Assembly: GCA_900095095.1 (NCBI GenBank)
Contig: FMBT01000009.1
Span: forward strand, 1 to 64,000
Reading direction: 5' to 3'
Length of the DNA stretch: 64,000 nucleotides
Origin: Fragilariopsis cylindrus CCMP1102
Taxonomy: Eukaryota > Bacillariophyta > Bacillariophyceae > Bacillariales > Bacillariaceae
The notes beneath the pieces are model-generated. The model saw only the letters and a list, made by a program, of their open reading frames with translations. It was not told the origin of the DNA and ran no database searches. Both the position numbers and the translations under genes were made by a program. How positions within the stretch are numbered: the stretch's first letter is position 1; every line of letters starts with the position of its first letter. This document shows positions 30,056 through 40,500 of the stretch, piece by piece.

Positions 30056-30550
30056 TAGATTAGAGTGCAGCTTAGCCGTTGGAGTGTTTGGCGAGACTAG
30101 ATAGATACTATAGTTGTTATTGAGTATTGGGGTTTTTTACTTGAACCTCTCGTCTCTATGCTGTCTCCAAGAGAATCTAACAATCTCGTCGGCTTATTTG
30201 CTTGTGTGGTTGTGTAAACTACGAATTGAAAAATGCGCCAACAAAAATGAGGCGCGCCAAAGATATGGATCGCACGCTAAATGTAATGTGGCAGTAAACA
30301 AAACAGTAATAGAGTCAAAGCACGACGCCGCATTGACAGCAATGACAGCAATGACATGATATGATATGATATATGATATGATCACTCATCGTAAAACGTT
30401 ATCAAATCATTTTATTTAAACCTACTATATTCATACTTGTACAAGTAGTCTATTGAATTATACCCCAAGTTGGTATCATATTGAATACGAGTAGTATATA
30501 GTCCATTGTTCCGTTGTGTTTCTTTTTGCTTTTTGCTTTTTTTTTTCACC
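30056..30550. promoter_or_regulatory. Bidirectional MUTYH-RHL1 promoter region with E2F-type site
   Basis: The two genes start back to back across about 495 bp. At 30251-30262 the sequence ggcgcgccaaag reads TTTGGCGCGCC on the minus strand, a full match to the E2F/DP consensus TTTSSCGC; a related tgcgccaac lies at 30234. E2F sites drive S-phase genes in plants, animals and algae, which fits a repair glycosylase and a topoisomerase VI subunit. Function is inferred. Confidence 0.5.
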
Positions 30551-33216
30551 ATGGCACCGACTTCTACTACCAAAAAGTCGACTACAAGTAAAAGTAAGGC
30601 GTCGTCGTCGTCGTCGTCGGCGGCGGCGGCAACTAAACGAACTGTTGTTAAATCAACATCGTCTACATCAACGGCGAAAAAGAAAATCATCAAAGTCCAA
30701 CGAAAACCCAAAACAACAACAACCACCAATAATAATAAGAAAAAGCAACCACCAAAACCAAAATCAAAATCAAAATCAAAATCAAATATAAATCCTGCAA
30801 TTATATTATCTAAAAATTTACCTGTAACGTCCAAACCACCAATTCTACCTACTAATGCATCAGCATTACGTCCTGGTTCATTATTACAACAAATATGTAA
30901 TGGACGAGATATACAATTATCACGATCTGCTGTTGTTACACCAAATATTGAAAAAGAAAAAGGAAAATATTTATTAATTTTCCCTGGTATGTTTTCATTC
31001 AATAATAATAATAATAATACGACAACGACGACGACGAAAAAAGCAGCAGCAGCAACAAAAGAAGAAGAAGAAGAAAGAGAGGTAGAATCCGACGATGGTG
31101 ATCTCAAATCAAAGAGTGTTAATAATGATAATGATGACGACGACGACGATGGCGATGAAGATGATAAGATGAGGATTCACCTCTAAAGGAGACAACAACA
31201 AAGAATAGGAAGATTTCTGCTACTATTGCTACTACTCCTACTCAGATACATTCATTAGGGAGAATAGAAGGTTTACGAACAGATATACCAACATTTAAAA
31301 TTCCATTTCCAAATATTCAAAAAGATTTAATATTTCCAGGGAAAAAAGTACAAACTACATCAAAATATTTGATTATGTCCTGTTCAAATAAAAAAAATGG
31401 AACAGTACAATGCAAGGTACGTTCCATCATCTTGCATATATACTGTACTGTACTGTACTGTACAACATTACTGTACGCATTTTTGTTGAATAAAATCTTT
31501 TTAGTCTCCATATTGGTACTAACTACAATTCACGATATTATATTGTCATTCCATAACAATATGTATATGTGTGTATATATATTCAATGTGGTTGGGATGT
31601 AATAATCTACCTAAATCTCACTTTATTTCCTCTTTTTTTCCTTTAATTCTACTCTACTAGAGTATTTTTTCTTCTGCAATAGTATTTGAAACTCCTAAGT
31701 GGGTATCTTGGGAGGGAGGGGTTTCAACAACAATTGTATCAGCATCGGTGAAAGCCGAAGCAGCAGCAGCAACGACTAATAAGAATAGTAATAGTAATAA
31801 TAAAACTTTCCTGCATTATGGTGGATCAGAAAGAACTGTTGATGGTACAAAACGGGGAGGTAAAAGGAGTATCTCAACAAAGGCAACATCAGGACCAGGA
31901 ACTATAAATGGGGATGATGATGACATGAAAAACAACAACAACAACACTGTTCCGATCTGGACCAAGCAAAGTTGTACTGATTCATTAAATGATTTCGGTT
32001 TTCCGGTTGCAACATCAAGAACTAAAACAAATACAGCTAAAGCGAACAATTCTTTGGACAGTAGTCCTTCTGACAACAACGATTCTGATTCTTCTGACTC
32101 TGATGGTTCCTTTGAAATTAGTACATCTAGTAAAAGAAGAAAGAAAAATGCCACGACAACTACAGCAACAAGTAATGCTACCGTTGCTGCTACTGTGTCG
32201 GCCACAAAAAAGCGACTACCTCCTAAACGACAAGCATCTTTAAAGAAAAAGAAGTATGCAGAGGAGGAAGAGATAGTGATCTCATCTGATAGTTCTACTG
32301 CTGGTAATAGTAGTGACAACGAAGATTCCGTAGGAAAAAAGAGAGATGTTGATAATAGTGATAACAAGAACAGCAGCAGCAGCAACAAAAAAAGAAAATC
32401 TCTGACAAAGAAAAAAGTGACGACGACGAGACCGTCTTCGTCTCAGGTACGAAAAAGTAGAGGGGCAAATAATGGGACGACAGAAGGTAAAAAAACGAAG
32501 GCGAAAAAAGATCTTACTGAGAACGACGATGATAATTACAGTAATGAGACGACGATGATGATGATGATGATGATAATGATGATTCGTCTGTTACGCCAAC
32601 AAGAGATAATAAAATGAAGTCTTCTAATAGGAGGGGAAGTGGTGCATCTAGAAGTACAGCTAGTACCAAAAAGACTAATTATAAGGATATCGAAGAGTCC
32701 GATTTAGAAGATACTGAGAAGGAAGACAGTCAAGGTGAGGAAGAGAACAACAGTGATGATACTGGAGATGATGATGATGATGATGGTGATGATTATATTG
32801 AAGAAAAGGGCGGGAAATCAATTGTTGGGCAAGCGAAGAAGAAGCAGAAGAAGAAAGACAATCCATCGTCAACGACAGCACGAGGACGAACGACGAAATC
32901 TGTTACAGCAGCATCCAAACGTAAGGCTACTACCAGTGATTCAAAATCCAGCAAAAAGACGCCTACCACCAAAAAATCTACGAAATCAAAGTTACCTAGT
33001 AAGAAACGTGAAAGAAAGTCGACCATTCTAAAAAAAGATGATGATGCGAAATATGCAACAACAACAACAACAAAAACAACCGCGAATTCCCCATCAGTTG
33101 TAAGAAGTCCTTTTCGTAGACGCCGTAAATCTCCTGCTAATAAAAAGGCTTCACCATCATCTGGGAAAAAGATACTTGATCTAACTCAGGATGATGAATT
33201 CTCATTTGGTGGCTAA
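30551..33216 (+). CDS. RHL1: RHL1-like topoisomerase VI accessory protein, two exons, frame breaks
   Basis: Starts at an ATG in good context (caccATGG) at 30551. Exon 1 ends at 31416 (GTACGT) and exon 2 starts at 31661 after CTACTAG. An Lys/Ser/Thr-rich N-terminus precedes SALRPGSLLQQI and GKYLLIFPG. After an acidic insert, LGRIEGLRTDIPTFKIPFP, then LIFPGKKVQTTSKYLIMSC and, across the intron, VQCKSIFSSAIVFETPKWVSW follow. This order matches plant ROOT HAIRLESS 1, a DNA-binding subunit of the topoisomerase VI complex used in endoreduplication. The tail is long, Lys/Ser/Asp-rich and ends in DEFSFGG. The frame changes near 31168 and near 32553, both in gat/aag-rich tracts and both as if one base were missing; about 807 residues are implied. 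Confidence 0.82.
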
Positions 33217-33496
33217 AATTTCATCCTTCCTACTTTTATCTCAAATAAGAAAAGAAAAGTGTAAAGAATAAAGAATAAAGAGGACATCCAAAATAAATTA
33301 CAATCTTATTATTCTTACGTCCAACTGTGTGTTGTAACAAATTAGAAACTGCTGGTCCTCTGCTTGTACCGGTAGTAAATATTCTCGTCTTCCAAAAGAA
33401 TAACTGCATATAAATAGTCAACATTAAAAGGATTAGATTGTATCTAAGATAAATAACAAAAAAATGCTGCAACATAATTTCTGCTAGTTATCAGAT
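33217..33496. other. Intergenic, no gene seen
   Basis: AT-rich DNA between RHL1 and the tRNA-like copies. Confidence 0.5.
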
Positions 33497-33559
33497 ATTA
33501 AAACCGGGGTCGAAAAACACTTCTCCGTGTGAAGGAGATATCATAACCACTACAAATGC
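33497..33559 (-). pseudogene. Degenerate tRNA-Val(CAC)-like copy
   Basis: On the minus strand the anticodon arm ATCTCCTTCACACGGAGA is intact with a CAC anticodon loop, and GGTTCGA of the T arm has become TTTTTCGA. The D arm and acceptor stem are lost. It shares context words with the copy about 170 bp downstream (ccacta..., ...ataaagtacag), so it looks like an old tandem duplicate. Confidence 0.7.
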
Positions 33560-33656
33560 AGACCACATTTTAGTACTATAAAGTACAGTTGTAAAACAAA
33601 AAAAGCATAGGAAGTATCAGCCATTCCTGCTTCAAACCAATGGTAATAGTAAAAAG

Positions 33657-33729
33657 TACACGAGCCCGGAGTCGAACCGGGGACCTTCTCCGTGTGAAGG
33701 AGACGTTATAACCACTAAACCACAAGTGC
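33657..33729 (-). tRNA. tRNA-Val(CAC), acceptor stem imperfect
   Basis: Read on the minus strand, 73 nt. The D arm (GTTTAGTGGTTATAAC), anticodon stem TCTCC/GGAGA with loop TTCACAC (anticodon CAC, Val), variable AGGTC, and T arm CCCGG-TTCGACT-CCGGG are all well formed. The acceptor is GCACTTG against CTCGTGT, which gives two mismatches and a G-T end pair, so the gene may be a recent pseudogene or part of a tRNA-derived repeat. A poly-T terminator-like run (TACTTTTTAC) follows the 3' end. Confidence 0.75.
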
Positions 33730-35786
33730 GCAATTGCTAGGTTACAATTTCACCCAATTTTATTAAATATAAAGTACAGAAATGTACCACTTTTTACTAC
33801 CTGTACAGACCCGGTTGGAACATGCCAACAGCAGCTTGGAATACCGGTATAAGTAGATATTACATAGGCAAAGATATCAATCCCTTTAACATTTTTCCAT
33901 TCAATTAACAGTCCGCAAGAGCAAACAGCTCAACATCAATCATTTCATTGCAAAAGCATTGAATGAAAGGAAACCAACAATACAACTAGACATCCTCATA
34001 GTCTAAGAATAATACAGTTAATAACAGAACTCAGATCTCTATCTTCATTGTTGTAGAGTAGCGATGTCTTGGTAATCTTTTATGTGTTCTATAACTGGAG
34101 ATAGCACCCTTGGAAAAATAATTGATACCTCTTTAGAAGTTAACTGCGCATTCTGTTCATTGGAGTCTTGGTTTAATGAACCAACTCGAACAATGTGTGT
34201 ACTGAATGGAGGACTTATTATAATGAACTTTAATCAGTTAACATGTTCAAGGCATTTGGGACTACAAACCCTGGTAATTTAATTTATTATGCTCTTCCAG
34301 CCAGATATCGCCCTTGACATTACCTGGATGGCTGGAATTTGTGTGAGATTTGGGGAGTAGACAAAGAGCTCAATAGTACAGAACTAGCGTTCTCTCCATT
34401 GCCTGTGGTTTTGCCGTTAAAGGTTCTGTTAAATTTGTCAAACTCATGGAAGAGATCTTGTCCTAGGCAGGGCATGCAGAGTTTTGGAATGTAGTGAAGA
34501 CAATTGCCTCTGATGATAGGAACAAAGATGAATATGAGAAGTTCAGTCATTTTCCACTCAGTTTGTTGATGCAGGCCCCAGACCAAAGGAAGGGGCTGAT
34601 GATAATGGACGTATTACCTTCTTTCGATATTGAAAACCTCAGATGATTCATCAATTGGTACAGATGAAGATATCAAGCTAATTGCAAATGGTGAAACCTT
34701 TGATTTTGATTACATGAATGGAAAAGGCTTTCATACAGCCTACAATGACGTGGTCCATTTATTGGTTTTCATTTTTCATTACAGATTAGGAGCAATATCT
34801 AAAGTTCTTGCCATGCCATTGTAGACATTTTTACTTGTCTTGGTGTAGGTTTGACTGAGAAAAAATTCAGGAATAACGCAGACTTAGTTGGAACATGATC
34901 TTTTGTGATGGATCCAACCTTTTTCATCCAGATTGAAGTTGGATCAACCGAGATTGAAGTTGGATCAACCAGAGAGCTTGGTATATCCATTGATCAATGT
35001 AGTAGGGGCAGCTATGAAATTTTTTCAGAGTCAGTCGTGAGGATCAAGCAACTTGTGAGGTGGAGGTCTTTTGTCTCATATGTTATGACAAAAGTCAGGA
35101 ATGGAGTGGAAGTGAAGAGCCATGGGTGCTGACTAGACCGGACTTATACCCATATACAGTCTCACGTAACTCCCATTTTTGATGATGTTGATAGAATAGC
35201 AGGCGAAACAAGGGACATCTTTATTTCTGATGTTCTTGAAGGCTAGCTAGATTCATATACAAAGCCCGACCAGTCTATCTACTGAGAATGCAGGACGCGG
35301 ATTGTTATTCTAGTTAATAACATAGAAATTTTGACCTATTTAAACTCACTTTTTGTTATAGTATTTATGAATGAAGTAACCTCTATTTTTAACCGATCGA
35401 TGGAACATATTTTACTCTCAGTCCTGTGACGTAATCGTGACTTAATAACCATCAGACATCAAAAAAACTGCATCCACAACAAAAATCAAAATCATATCTT
35501 GACCATGGCGGTCTAATTTTGAACCCCTTACACTTCTTGCTCGTCGACAAAGATACCAACATTCAATCAAACAAGCATATCAAGCGCTAGTATCAATCTG
35601 TTCTTACGTTTCCATATCCTCGATTTTAAAGCTGTAATATCAATTCTTGACCCATCTACGACCAATGACGACAATTTTCTCAGTTCCCATCAAATCTATC
35701 TTCGAATCAACTAATCAACTGTAAACGACCTTCCATTGCTCTACTAATCACAATCGACGAAACCTCCGTGATAGCTATCCAAAAGA
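33730..35786. other. About 2 kb without an intact gene; decayed coding character
   Basis: Several short frames on both strands have coding-like stretches (for example ASDDRNKDEYEKF at about 34490-34535) but none exceeds 90 codons and none matches a family I know. A 21-bp direct repeat (agattgaagttggatcaacc) occurs twice in tandem at about 34932-34974. The stretch may be a dead gene or element. I cannot assign it. Confidence 0.5.
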
Positions 35787-37375
35787 ATGACTACTAAATG
35801 CAGTACATTGGTTCGTAAGGTGTTAAGCCGAAGGTTAGCAGAGTATTATTCACAACCATCTGAAATGGTCGTTGGACGTTCTACGTTGCCTAAAGATTCA
35901 AAATTACTTTCGTCTTTATTGGGTGAATGGCATTGGAAAAGAGTTTTTCAGAAGATATACGATGAAAGAAAAGGACATTGGCTAACTCCCGTGGAGCTAT
36001 TCGCACCGCATTATTCATTTGTGATGGGGAATTTTTGTGCAAAATACTTTGATGAGCAAATGAAGATTCACAATAATAAAAACAACTGTAGCAACAACAA
36101 TAGTCACGAAAACGAAAACGAAAACAGTAACGACAACCGTAATAGTAATAGTAACTCTCAATCATTGGAAATCATGGAAGTCGGTGGGGGGCAAGGAACG
36201 AACGCAAATTTGATTTTATCATACTTGAAAGAAAATAGACCGGATTTATATTCATCGTTGACTTATACATTAGTTGATTCCAGCCGATCATTACACAAGA
36301 CACAAATAGAAACATTCATAGATGGACCACATGCCGAGAAGATGCGATTTGTACTAAAGGATCTTGTTAACGTCGCCGAGGGAACGTGAGTTACTTGTAC
36401 TTATATTTATCGTGTTTTATCTTATGAAGAATTCTCAAGATTCATTGATCTTCTTGTTGTTCCATTGTGTTTTCTGTTCTTATTTATCTATCCAATGTGA
36501 AATGTAGTCAGTAGATTCACTGTCACTCACCTAAATGTTTCTCTAATGAATTTAATATAATATAATTCCATTCCATTCAAAACAATTTGTATTAGAGTAT
36601 CACTACTCTCAAAATCTAATATTCCGACTGTATTAATGGGAATGGAAGTACTTGACAATCTACCTCATGATAAGATAAGACGCAGAACGAGACAAAAAAT
36701 TGAACAGGCTGAGGTGATTACTACGAAAAGGAATCTTGAAGAACATGAAACGTTTGTAAAATTGTCGGACCCATTGTTGAAAATGATAATCGAAACTGTC
36801 CCAAACTACATCCAATCATCTTCTACAAGTACCACTACAGCATGTTGGATTCCATCTGTTGCGTGTGGTGTACTCCATCATGTAATTAATCAACGTCCTA
36901 ATATAGGAGTAGTATTGGCTGACTTTGACTATCTTCCCCCTCCAGATCTAGACTGCTTTCACCATTCAGCAACTGCAAAATCAAAAGTTGTTCCAACAGA
37001 ATGGGCCGAAGGTTCACCAATTGTTACCGATATGGAAGGAAAAGACCACGAAAGTTATCTTGGTGCTCCTCACCATTGTGATATCTTATTCCCAACCGAC
37101 TTTTACAAATTAGCATCTTTTGTGAAACGTCATCTTTCCACTAAATAATGCATCCACCTGATAGTATTCATAATCATTCTCAATCGTCTTCTATTCCGAA
37201 ATCGGTAGTACGAGTTGAAAAGCAATCTCAATTTTTGAAACGATGGGGACCCGAACACGTTCAGGCTACTAGAAGTTGGCTCACAGGTACAACCCCATTG
37301 CTTTATGATTTTGCAAATTGTTCCGTGTTGTCGATATCACCAGAAGCGCATGCACATACCGATACAACGATATAA
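35787..37375 (+). CDS. MidA/NDUFAF7-type SAM-dependent methyltransferase, two exons
   Basis: Exon 1 is 35787-36385 (GTGAGT donor) and exon 2 begins at 36596 after TATTAG; the codon ACA is split. An Arg-rich N-terminus (MTTKCSTLVRKVLSRRLAEYY) suits mitochondrial import. The Rossmann glycine motif MEVGGGQGTNANLILSYLKE binds SAM, YTLVDSSRSL follows, and TVLMGMEVLDNLPHDKI aligns with the NEF-DALP region of this family (DUF185/Methyltransf_28). NDUFAF7 dimethylates an Arg in complex I; plants have a second group of this fold whose target is unknown, and this protein could belong there. The frame changes near 37145, as if one A were missing, and family-like sequence (VEKQSQFLKRWGPEHV) runs on to a stop at 37375. 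The product is about 459 residues. Confidence 0.8.
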
Positions 37376-37580
37376 TAAATAATAGACTCTCATTATTTTT
37401 CTATATATTAATTTTCTCGTTACGAAGATGACTCTCGCATATTACTGAAAAAATCTCATCTATTTTAGTTAATTATATATTTTTAAAGGTATAACTAAAA
37501 ATCGTGGCGAGAAAGAAATCAATACGTCATCCGTGGATACAAATAATTATCATTGTTATGCACTGTCCCTAGTATACAAT

Positions 37581-40500
37581 CTAACGTCTTGCAGCTCCAA
37601 ATGGAGGACTTCCAAATGCAGGAGCGTTGCTAGATTGCCCTCCAAACGGCGAAGGAGATGATTGTGACAAAGAGCCAAAGTTAGACGATCCACCAAAGCC
37701 TGCTGTCGATCCAGAACCAAAGGAATGTCCTGCAGGAGAAGAACCCGACATTCCACTCCCCCCTCCAATTGACGAAGGTTGACCAAACCCCCTGGACTTT
37801 GACCAAATGGACTCGATCCTCCACCCATTGCTGATGCTTGACCAAACGCCGGATTAGCGACTGGTGGTGAGCCGAAGCCAGGATTAGGAGCGGACGAAGA
37901 TATACCAAAGACAGAACAATCCAGCTGGTATTTCTTTGCTAGTTTCTAACATTTGTTCTTCGTTACCATGATATTTTGTCAAAAGCTTATCAACTTCGGC
38001 AACTTTACTAGGATTCTTCTCTTGGTAAAACTGAAGCAACAAATCCCGTGCAGTTCTCCCATTGAACATTTGCTGCGAATTGGATTGCATGGGTAATGGC
38101 GATGGAGCACCAAATGGGGCCGGTGTTGTGGTACCCCCAAAAGGCGATGCCGACGACAATCCTCCTGTTGTTGTTGCTGCGCCAAAAGGAGAACTCGATG
38201 CTACATTTCCTCCTCCGAACGGTGATTGCGCTGGAGCTGAGCATTTGTAGCTGACGAGGACATTCCAAAAGCTGAGATATTCGTCGACGGGGTAGAAGAA
38301 CCGAACGGTGATTGAGCTGGTGCTTGTTGGAATCCACCTGGATTTGATGAGAACATCCCGGTATTCGAGGTAGGGGTGGGACTTTTACCGATGGTCGCAC
38401 CAGAAGAAGAAGACGTTGCGGCAGAACTTCCAAAAGGTGAAGAAGTAACGCCTGGATTCTGTTGGTTAGTGGTACCAGAGGAAGAAGCAAAAGGGGAAGG
38501 AGCCGATGCCAATCCAGTGGTAGTACCAAACCCGGACGAGTGAGGCTGTGCTGATGGTGCTGAATTTGATCCAAGATTTCCAAATCCCGACAAGGTTGAC
38601 GAACCACCAGATGCTGCTGTCTTTGTAGTTCCTTCCAAAGGATTTGATACCTTGTACTTGTTTGCTAACTTCTCAAACAAAACTGATTCGCGACCCTGGA
38701 ATTTCTCAAGCGTTTTCTTTACCTCTCCAATCTTGGCGGGATTGTGTTTTTGGTAAAAAGAAGTTAGAATAGATTCGTAGGAATTCGTTTTTCCTGCTTC
38801 AGTAGTATTCGACGACGATGATATTGGCTGTACGGCTCCAAACGAGGGCGCAGGGTTTGCGCCCGTTTTGTCAGATCCTGATGAAAATAGAGAACTTCCA
38901 AGAGCATTCATATTACCGAAAGCTGCTGCCGATGATGCTTCACTCTTCTTCGAAGCAAGTGGCTTTCCTTCTGTAACTTTATCCTGTTGTTCCTCCGAAG
39001 GTGGTTTTGGAGCAGAGAGAGCAAATGCAGAAGTGCTAGTGCTTTTGTCCTTTAATTTGGTGGGCAAGTCTTTCGAGAAGGGATTTTTGGGTGCCTGTTT
39101 AGGCATAGGCGGCAATGGCGCTGATGAGGAGGCATTTGACTTCGCGGTAGGATTTTTCTTTGAAGGCAGCGAAGTTACAGTTTCTCTTTTCTTGCCGTTG
39201 GAAAATGGATTAGTTGGGGCTTTGTTTGACATAGGCGGGAAGGCAGCTTTCGATGCGCCCATACTACGCTTTGTCTGCCCCACACTTGAGTGAGCTTGAC
39301 CTTGAGCTGACGAAGTCGATTCTTTCTTCTTCATTTCCGTAGTAGCTTGCAGTTTCTCGGGAGTTGTACCAAAACTAGCAAGAGTTTCTCGCGAAGCATT
39401 TGACAATGTTGTTTGGTTCAGATCCCGTGGAGCGGCCAATGATAGCTGCTTCATTCGATTTTGATCAATGGTCGATGGCTGGTCCCAACCATTTCTGGCT
39501 TTCGTTTTCGAGGGGGGAGAGAACATACTGGCTCTTTTGGACAAAATTAGAGAATTTTCGTGTCTTGGATTTCCGGATGGTTTCTCTGATGCTGGTGGAC
39601 TCATGAGTAGACTATGCGTCATAGGCTTTTGTACCCCAGCTTCGTTTCTACCATCACGTAACTGCTGGTTATTAGTGGCACCTTTGGCCGTTAAAGTGTT
39701 GAATCGGTCAATCTTTATATTTTCGTTTCCTATCTGCTGGAGTGCTGACTCGATATCTTTCCAGTGAGAAGCCAGCGATTTGGATGGTTTAGTCTGTTGT
39801 TGCTTCTTCGATATTTCTCTACACTTTCAAGGGGAATAGGCCGTAGCTTATCACGATGTCTTGGTGATTTGAAAGACAGACTTTCTAAGCCATATGTTGA
39901 CCGTCCAGTACCCGCACGCTTTATTCTGTGATTAAATGGTACCCTTTTGGATGCAGCATTAATCTTTCCCTGAATCCGTGAAGAAACTTCCTCAAAATTT
40001 TTTGATCTTCTATATAGATTCATAACTCCTTGAAGTAGTTTGATCTTTCCGTAACCATGATCATCATCGCTGGTTGCTTCCAATAAGTCCACTCTCTCTC
40101 TAACCAATGTCATCTGCCTGACTATAGATCGAGATGATGCCGCAAATATCCTACGTTTCGTTTCTGATTCTTGGTCTAAGCCTTGAGTATCGACAATGCT
40201 TTCGGTCCCCGTATTCGGTAGGTTGATTTCTTGGATCATTTTGCGTGCCTCATCGATCTGACGAGATGAATCCGTCTTCCTAGACAACAAGAATGCTGTC
40301 TCGCCACGATTATTCCGAATAGAATCGTCGAGATTCAATATGTTCGATCTTTCTTGTTCTATCTGCATCGCTAAGTCTTCGATTTCTTGTTGGAGTTCAT
40401 TATCGTCTAAACTGGCTTCTGCTCTCATCTGTGATACTTCTGCAACGGTGCGACTAAAGCTACTGATGACTGAATCAAGCTGTATTTGTATTTTCGTTTT

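Noticed and set aside
30412-31107. 231-codon minus-strand frame
   Set aside because: Shadow of the low-complexity RHL1 N-terminus.
37556-39622. Several separate small genes
   Set aside because: They are consecutive pieces of one FG nucleoporin; FG motifs and order continue across each frame change.
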